7,055 nt of DNA from Gammaproteobacteria bacterium (lineage in GTDB: Bacteria; Pseudomonadota; Gammaproteobacteria; GRL18): the NCBI GenBank assembly GCA_013139395.1, contig WTAX01000164.1, positions 1 to 7,055 of the forward strand, read 5' to 3'. The notes below the pieces were generated by a model. It was not told the origin of the DNA, did not search any database, and saw only the letters and a list, made by a program, of their open reading frames with translations. Positions 1-3,496 of the stretch are shown here, piece by piece (position 1 is the first letter of the stretch; each line of letters starts with the position of its first letter). A program made the position numbers and the translations under genes.

Positions 1-127
1 ACCTGCCATTCATAAATTTCCATTAAAAAAGAAATATCAGAAAATTTTATAATCAAATTAAAGAACAAAAATTGTTAGGTTCTCAGCATAAGCGATGGAC
101 AAAGCCTATGGACTTTATAGGAAAAAG
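1..127. repeat. Terminal direct repeat, left copy (circular overlap)
   Basis: This stretch is identical, base for base, to 6929-7055. Both copies lie exactly at the contig ends and are exactly 127 bp long, a common maximum k-mer in short-read assembly. I read it as one physical sequence shown twice because a circle was cut open. It holds no gene; it is the AT-rich start of the lipoprotein leader and includes a small dyad (CCTAT at 105-109, ATAGG at 117-121). A real 127-bp direct repeat is less likely, because it would have to end precisely at both window edges. Confidence 0.95.
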
Positions 128-168
128 AATATACTATTTTAATACACATACTATTTAAGGGGAAGTAT
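128..168 (+). promoter_or_regulatory. Leader and ribosome binding site of the lipoprotein gene
   Basis: A strong Shine-Dalgarno run, AAGGGGAAG at 157-165, lies just before the ATG at 169 and fixes that start. A TATACT hexamer at 130-135 would suit a sigma-70 -10 box, but no good -35 lies 16-18 bp upstream, so the promoter itself is only a suggestion. The dyad CCTAT-(7)-ATAGG at 105-121 is just upstream and could be an operator; nothing proves it. Confidence 0.5.
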
Positions 169-399
169 ATGTATAATTTTCTAAGTCTTTTGGGATTTCT
201 TTTTGCTTTTTCTTTGTTAACAGGTTGTGCCTCTACTCCACCGGAACCTGGTTCGCTTTGCTGCGAAACTGCGGGTGCATGTAACTCAGGTAAAGTTGAT
301 GATGTACATAGTGCAGCAAAGCAGTGCCTGAATAAGGGTGGTACTTCTTATACTGATCCTACGATGTCTTGTGTTAAAAATGCTTGTGGATACAAGTAA
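169..399 (+). CDS. Small cysteine-rich lipoprotein, function unknown
   Basis: The 76-residue product begins with a hydrophobic signal peptide (residues 3-16) ending in the lipobox L17-T18-G19-C20, so signal peptidase II should cleave before Cys20 and the cysteine should be lipidated. Residue +2 is Ser, not Asp, which by the E. coli rule favours the outer membrane. The mature part is only about 57 residues: a short Pro linker (STPPEPG), then six more cysteines at 31, 32, 38, 53, 68 and 73, enough for three disulfides in the periplasm or at the surface. I do not recognise the family. Start choice is firm because of the strong ribosome binding site. The gene stands alone: the next gene is an inserted transposase on the other strand. 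A structural, adhesive or inhibitor role is possible, but nothing here shows which. Confidence 0.8.
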   Translation: MYNFLSLLGFLFAFSLLTGCASTPPEPGSLCCETAGACNSGKVDDVHSAAKQCLNKGGTSYTDPTMSCVKNACGYK

Positions 400-441
400 T
401 ACTTGTTTTTGCAACAACACAGTTAAAGTTTACAGAAGGTC

Positions 442-468
442 TGAATAAGTCTATCTTAGGCTTATTCA
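442..468 (+). terminator. Hairpin after the lipoprotein gene, possible weak terminator
   Basis: TGAATAAG at 442-449 pairs with CTTATTCA at 461-468. A T-G and a C-G pair (450-451 with 459-460) extend the stem to about 10 bp around a 7-base loop. It starts 42 bp after the stop codon. No T-run follows, so this is not a textbook rho-independent terminator; it may instead protect the 3' end of the message. Confidence 0.4.
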
Positions 469-585
469 AGTTGGAGGCAGTTTGTATTATGATGATCTTT
501 TCTATCCATAAAGATTAAAATTTTATCTCTATGATATTCTGATTTCTTCGAATTATTAAAAATCTCTTGCTCTCAAATGTCTGCA

Positions 586-595
586 GAGGGTCGAC
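586..595. repeat. Target site duplication of the IS, left copy
   Basis: GAGGGTCGAC abuts the left end of the insertion sequence and recurs exactly at 2035-2044 next to the right end. Ten bases lies within the 8-13 bp range known for IS4-family elements. An exact match suggests a fairly recent insertion at this spot. Confidence 0.9.
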
Positions 596-613
596 CAATG
601 CCATTAACTTAAG
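596..613 (+). repeat. Left terminal inverted repeat of the IS
   Basis: CAATGCCATTAACTTAAG, 18 bp, is perfectly complementary to 2017-2034. This is the end distal to the transposase start; the transposase stop codon (TTA at 617-619 on the plus strand) comes only 3 bp after it. Beyond position 613 the two ends diverge. Confidence 0.92.
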
Positions 614-616
614 GAA

Positions 617-1906
617 TTAGCCAACCCTTTTGTAAGCCATATTGTACCTAAACCGATTCCTGGTTTCCCGTTTGTCTATTCTTATGAAGCTTCTATCTGG
701 CCTATAAGCATCAACAATGGTCGCTATTTTAGCTATCAACAATCCAGACAAATTGAGTGAGGATGAATATAAAAGAAACCTGACAACATTATCTTTCAGT
801 TGGCTAAGAGCATAGGTAAAGTTAATTCTATATTGATATTTTCTGTGTTCGTATTTTTTATCTTTAACTTTATCCGCCTCAAAAATAGCAATTGCCGCAA
901 TATTTTTTGTTAATACTTTTGCGTGAATATCTTGCATTACAGCTTCTACAGAAGTACCTGAAAAATTTTCAATAGTCAGTCGACTTTTCATTAATTTATA
1001 ATCTTCTTCAACACCCCATCTTTGGAAATATAAATCTTTGAAAATTGCATAGGGATAGATTTTTTTATCAACTAAAGAAGTAGCTAATATTTCTGTTTGA
1101 CCTGATGGTAACGTGATACGTATTAATCTTACTTTAACCGATGATGTGGGTAAATTTTCATCCTGGCAATACTTGAAAGATTTATCGACACAAGGCAAAA
1201 ATACAGTATCTTCATTTTTACCAGAACGTAAAAATTCTTTTAAGGCATTGGATGAATTAAGTGTGACACGTGCACAAAAATTTACATTCTTTACTTGATG
1301 AAGAATATAAAACCAGACTGCAGGATAACCTCTATCATATAGGACCAAATCATTTTTCTGTGTGTATTCTAAGTGCTGAACAGCTTGAGTTCTTTCACCT
1401 GTAGAATAGGGATCAATTTGCACATTAATACTTAATTTGTTGAGTACATCGTAGAGCTGAGAAATACGCACAGCAGGTCTGATTGCATGGCTTCTCGCTT
1501 TACCAAAATACTCTAATAACTCAGGTGTCCTTGATGGATGAGTGACTGAACCATCTACGGCTAACAATCTATACCCATTCCACAGTCTAACGTGAGATGA
1601 ATCATAAAATGTATCAATCAAACAGCTGTTAAGTGCTTTAAATGCGGTATATGAAAGTTTTTTTCTGGCCTTGCAGAATGCAGCTGTGGTAACAGAATTT
1701 ATAGCAACAGGGCTGTCATCAACAATTTGAAAAAAACGGCTTAGTTCGCTTTGAATGGAGCCATTAACCATGTTTAGCATAAAGCTGATTAAACGAGGAA
1801 ATGTGAGAGAACGATTTCGGGTAAAATCTTTTTCAGATTTGCGGTGCTGAGAAAGGAAGTCAGTTGAAAATATTTTAGTGGTTAAATTTTGTACAATTTG
1901 GGTCAA
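617..1906 (-). CDS. IS4-family DDE transposase
   Basis: This 429-residue protein should cut and paste the surrounding element by binding its terminal repeats. The catalytic triad is readable: Asp118 in AVDGS, Asp191 in LYDRGYP, and Glu300 inside the IS4 signature Y-(2)-R-(3)-E-(6)-K (Tyr293, Arg296, Glu300, Lys307). The stretch between the second Asp and the Glu is long, as is usual for IS4 because of the inserted beta-strand domain. The N-terminal ~100 residues hold the expected DNA-binding part. Length is normal and there is no internal stop. The start is TTG at 1904-1906: an in-frame TAA lies 15 bp upstream, no ATG or GTG lies between, and the first internal Met (43) would remove conserved sequence. 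No good Shine-Dalgarno precedes it, consistent with weak translation, common in IS elements. I am sure of the family, less of the exact start. Confidence 0.95.
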   Translation of the reverse strand: MTQIVQNLTTKIFSTDFLSQHRKSEKDFTRNRSLTFPRLISFMLNMVNGSIQSELSRFFQIVDDSPVAINSVTTAAFCKARKKLSYTAFKALNSCLIDTFYDSSHVRLWNGYRLLAVDGSVTHPSRTPELLEYFGKARSHAIRPAVRISQLYDVLNKLSINVQIDPYSTGERTQAVQHLEYTQKNDLVLYDRGYPAVWFYILHQVKNVNFCARVTLNSSNALKEFLRSGKNEDTVFLPCVDKSFKYCQDENLPTSSVKVRLIRITLPSGQTEILATSLVDKKIYPYAIFKDLYFQRWGVEEDYKLMKSRLTIENFSGTSVEAVMQDIHAKVLTKNIAAIAIFEADKVKDKKYEHRKYQYRINFTYALSQLKDNVVRFLLYSSSLNLSGLLIAKIATIVDAYRPDRSFIRIDKRETRNRFRYNMAYKRVG

Positions 1907-1981
1907 ATAATGAACAATTTATAGTGCTTTTTGAAGAATTCATCGCTCTTTTCCCTAATGTTGTTATTTGTTAACGAGAAT

Positions 1982-2016
1982 AATAACTGTAAGCTGATGA
2001 AAAAGAAACAGTTATT
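1982..2016. repeat. Subterminal hairpin inside the right IS end
   Basis: AATAACTGT at 1982-1990 and ACAGTTATT at 2008-2016 are perfect 9-bp arms around a 17-base loop. The outer arm touches the right terminal repeat at 2017. On the transposase strand this is the 5' leader, about 75 bp before the TTG start. In IS10, IS50 and relatives a leader structure hides the ribosome binding site in transcripts reading in from outside; a similar protective role is an inference here. Confidence 0.6.
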
Positions 2017-2034
2017 CTTAAGTTAATGGCATTG
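2017..2034 (-). repeat. Right terminal inverted repeat of the IS
   Basis: CTTAAGTTAATGGCATTG is the exact reverse complement of 596-613. It is the transposase-proximal end, directly joined on the inside to the hairpin at 1982-2016 and on the outside to the target duplication. Confidence 0.92.
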
Positions 2035-2044
2035 GAGGGTCGAC
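2035..2044. repeat. Target site duplication of the IS, right copy
   Basis: GAGGGTCGAC is identical to 586-595. Removing the IS and one copy joins 595 to 2045 and restores the pre-insertion sequence, in which a frame of about 40 codons runs open from 543 to a TGA at 2112-2114. Confidence 0.9.
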
Positions 2045-2241
2045 AACAGACAGACTAGAAAATCTTATTGCACCTTATTCTGAGCAATTGGAAATGGCCG
2101 CTAACTGGAAGTGAGACCAAGAACCAATCTAAATATTAATAACCGCAAAAGGTCACGAAGGTTAGTTCAATGACCAGTAAGATTAGTCCCCAGATTAAAA
2201 AATAAAATATTTTGTCCTGGTAATGATAAATATTCCGGATC

Positions 2242-2316
2242 CGTCCCTTTGCTGCCATTTAGTGTAGAATTTATGCTAACGGCAGAACTTAAAAATCAGC
2301 CATTATAAATCGATAT
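2242..2316 (+). repeat. Dispersed ~75-bp repeat, copy A
   Basis: It shares CGTCCCTTTGC, then GCTAACG-CAGAA 33 bp later, with copy B at 3152; by hand alignment about 42 of 58 bases match with one gap. It shares the opening CGTCCC and the closing CCATT...ATAA.TCGATA, with nearly the same spacing, with copy C at 6760. Copy A can also fold: CTGCC-A-TTTAG at 2252-2262 against CTAACGGCAG at 2276-2285. That fold is not kept in copy B. All three copies have the same orientation. Confidence 0.5.
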
Positions 2317-2345
2317 TACATTCAGAATTTATAGCATAAATCGAT
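2305..2345. repeat. ATAAATCGAT direct pair with an ATTTAT-AGC-ATAAAT dyad
   Basis: ATAAATCGAT occurs at 2305-2314 and again at 2336-2345, 31 bp apart (about three helical turns). The second copy overlaps a perfect dyad, ATTTAT at 2328-2333, spacer, and ATAAAT at 2336-2341. Repeats on the same helical face can mark a protein-binding site. The doubtful small frame begins 54 bp downstream. No regulator is encoded nearby. Confidence 0.4.
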
Positions 2346-2398
2346 GTCTCTGTTCGTTCATAAAGAGTAAATGTCAGTAAAGGAAATAGGTAGAAATA

Positions 2399-2612
2399 AT
2401 GGCTTTTGATTGACCTTAGCGGTCTATTAGCAGAATATTCTACTCCATTAGATTTACAGGATATACAGAAGAGTACATTTATTTCATATCATAACTACCA
2501 ATCTAAAGCCGTGAAAAGCAGTACAAAGTGTATGTTGCGTGTATCCTCATATCATATTCTAGCGATCATTATGAAGTGTTTTATTAGGATGTTTCAAATC
2601 ATTTCTTTCTGA
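2399..2612 (+). pseudogene. Doubtful small reading frame, probably frameshifted
   Basis: An ATG at 2399 follows a fair ribosome binding stretch (AGGAAATAGG, 2381-2390), but its frame stops after four codons (TGA at 2411-2413). Losing one T from the TTTT run at 2404-2407 would open the frame to the TGA at 2610-2612 and give about 70 residues starting MALIDLSGLLAEYSTPL. As the sequence stands, the open frame begins only at a TTG (2406) inside that run. The C-terminal part is hydrophobic with several Ile, Cys and Phe. I do not recognise it. It converges on the neighbouring minus-strand gene with only 5 bp between stops. Either it is a decayed gene, a sequencing error in the T-run, or a chance open frame; I lean to remnant or chance. 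Confidence 0.25.
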
Positions 2613-2617
2613 GGCTT

Positions 2618-2932
2618 TTATTTATCTCTGGTTGTCGTACCTCTTCGAGCCGGAGAAACTTTTGGAGCTGAATAAACTCTTGGAACTGGATAAACATAGC
2701 CGTCATGACGGTAATCGTATCCGTTATCTATCTTTGTTTCTCTTGTCCTAGTGCTTTTAACGGTTGTTTTAGGTTCTGGTGGTTGATTCACAGGTATGGC
2801 TTCTGGAGACGTTGGTGTCTGATGAGCCGCATTTGGATTTACCGCTACTTCATTATTCACTTCATCAGCATTAACAGGGAGACTGATACCAAGTGTGACC
2901 AAAAGTAGAGCAGAAAACTGAGTTAATTTCAT
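2618..2932 (-). CDS. Small exported Pro/Tyr-rich protein, function unknown
   Basis: The 104-residue product starts with a clear Sec signal peptide: Lys2, a hydrophobic core (residues 6-19) and a V-N-A cleavage motif after Ala22, so mature residues 23-104 should be periplasmic or secreted. The mature protein has no Cys and little hydrophobicity. It falls into an acidic, Asn- and Pro-rich half (23-55), a basic Thr/Arg linker (55-68), a Tyr patch (GYDYRHDGYVYPVPRVY, 71-87) and a basic tail. This looks largely disordered and able to bind a surface, polymer or partner. The start is well supported: AAGGA lies on the minus strand at 2944-2940, 7 bp before the ATG. No family is recognised. It is divergent from the ATPase gene, 564 bp away, so shared control is possible but not shown. 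Confidence 0.75.
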   Translation of the reverse strand: MKLTQFSALLLVTLGISLPVNADEVNNEVAVNPNAAHQTPTSPEAIPVNQPPEPKTTVKSTRTRETKIDNGYDYRHDGYVYPVPRVYSAPKVSPARRGTTTRDK

Positions 2933-2964
2933 AATGTTATCCTTGATAGACTAAAGCAGTAATG

Positions 2965-2976
2965 GCTTATATAAGC
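2965..2976. promoter_or_regulatory. 12-bp palindrome in the leader of the exported-protein gene
   Basis: GCTTATATAAGC is its own reverse complement and lies 33-44 bp upstream of the ATG at 2932 (minus strand). Its TATA core and position would allow it to overlap a -10 element and act as a repressor site. A TTGATG hexamer (minus strand, 2985-2980) is nearby but not at standard spacing from this core. This is a candidate operator only. Confidence 0.35.
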
Positions 2977-3151
2977 AAACATCAACTCTATTGTTTACTA
3001 GATTAGTATAATTTTGATAGAAATATATATTCCTCTTCAAACTAAATGGCGACAGACAGCAACTTCTTTCATTGGCAATGAATAGGTCAGAAGCGAAAAT
3101 GATGACTAATTCAACTCAAAATCTTTTTTTTACTAAACAAATTTTCGCTTG

Positions 3152-3228
3152 CGTCCCTTTGCAGTAGTTCAGGGTGTTCTCTATAGCTAACGCCAGAAAT
3201 AGAAAAGCAGACATTTACTAGCTGATCA
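3152..3228 (+). repeat. Dispersed ~75-bp repeat, copy B
   Basis: It opens with CGTCCCTTTGC and has GCTAACGCCAGAA 34 bp later, matching copy A (2242-2316). An AATAGGTCA at 3081-3089, 71 bp before CGTCCC, is matched in copy C, where AATAGGTCA at 6687-6695 lies 73 bp before CGTCCC. The original unit may thus be nearer 150 bp, with B and C keeping more of the left part and A and B more of the middle. It lies about 270 bp before the ATPase start. Confidence 0.5.
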
Positions 3229-3435
3229 AAATTAAACCAAATTGACCTGTTTCAGACATTTTTTTAATTCAAAAAATGAGTAGGCAAGTGACTGTTCTTC
3301 AGCAAAAAGAGCCATTAGCTATTTTTTTAAAATATTACTTTAACAATTATTGAAATCTATGGAATGAAACTACTGAACTCAAAGCGGGCATTCTTGCTTG
3401 TCCAAAGTGCTAAACATTGGGAGAAATCAGTCTAC

Positions 3436-3447
3436 TCGACCAGTCGA
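3436..3447. promoter_or_regulatory. Short dyad upstream of the ATPase gene
   Basis: TCGAC at 3436-3440 and GTCGA at 3443-3447 are perfect arms around CA, centred about 55 bp before the ATG at 3497. The position would suit an operator for a pump gene, but the arms are short and GTCGA also occurs elsewhere in the window. No regulator gene is present to pair with it. Confidence 0.25.
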
Positions 3448-3496
3448 AGACATAAAAGTGATGGTTAAATGGATGGAAAAGATCTAGACTCTCATA

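Larger units (their letters stand above)
596..2034 (-). mobile_element. Complete IS4-family insertion sequence, 1439 bp
   Basis: The element starts with CAATGCCATTAACTTAAG at 596-613 and ends with its exact reverse complement at 2017-2034, giving 18-bp perfect inverted ends. A 10-bp direct repeat (586-595 and 2035-2044) flanks them. Its length is ordinary for the IS4 family (about 1.2-1.7 kb), and it carries one intact transposase gene filling most of the element on the minus strand. Intact ends, intact gene and intact target duplication together suggest it is capable of moving. Its base composition is close to that of the spacers and unlike the pump gene. Cargo genes are absent. I cannot name the isoform without a search of an IS database. 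Confidence 0.93.
2045..2398. other. Gene-free spacer between the IS and the doubtful small frame
   Basis: About 350 bp, AT-rich, with no gene I can defend. It begins with the 3' part of the short frame interrupted by the IS: ACA-GAC-AGA-CTA through AAG-TGA at 2112-2114 reads TDRLENLIAPYSEQLEMAAN plus WK and a stop. It has protein-like composition but no plausible ATG start, and I do not recognise it. Further on are one copy of the dispersed repeat (2242-2316) and the ATAAATCGAT pair (2305-2345). A purine-rich ribosome-binding-like stretch (AGGAAATAGG at 2381-2390) ends it. Confidence 0.5.
2933..3496. other. Divergent spacer between the exported-protein gene and the ATPase gene
   Basis: About 560 bp, AT-rich, holding both 5' leaders. 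Near the minus-strand gene are its AAGGA ribosome binding site (2940-2944) and the palindrome at 2965-2976. The middle carries repeat copy B. Near the pump gene is the dyad TCGAC-CA-GTCGA at 3436-3447. A TTGACC at 3242-3247 resembles a -35 box but has no convincing -10 partner, so I call no promoter. A 25-codon frame from the ATG at 3277 lacks a ribosome binding site and is not called. Confidence 0.6.

Noticed and set aside
74..80. GTTAGGT fits the integron attC core GTTRRRY, and the repeats suggested a gene-cassette array.
   Set aside because: No RYYYAAC partner is found within about 140 bp upstream, the surroundings do not fold as an attC hairpin, and the GCTAACG blocks in repeats A and B miss the consensus. 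No integrase is present.
95..142. 15-codon frame ATG at 95 to TAA at 140-142, in the leader of the lipoprotein gene.
   Set aside because: No ribosome binding site and no sign of a leader-peptide attenuator.
385..393. Second DnaA-box-like 9-mer on the minus strand (TGTGGATAC on plus), and another near 1145.
   Set aside because: Both lie inside coding sequence without accompanying repeats or AT-rich DNA; single near-matches are expected by chance in 7 kb.
581..595. Nearby CTGCAG and GTCGAC restriction sites (and GGATCC at 2237) as possible cloning-vector remnants.
   Set aside because: Order and spacing do not match a common polylinker, no vector backbone is present, and GTCGAC is part of the IS target duplication.
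1113..1298. Plus-strand open frame of 61 codons inside the IS.
   Set aside because: It is antisense to the transposase catalytic region, has no ribosome binding site and is explained by the minus-strand gene.
2705..2908. Plus-strand frame of 67 codons rich in Trp, Cys and Phe.
   Set aside because: It is antisense to the exported-protein gene, which has a signal peptide and ribosome binding site; the composition is typical of a shadow frame.
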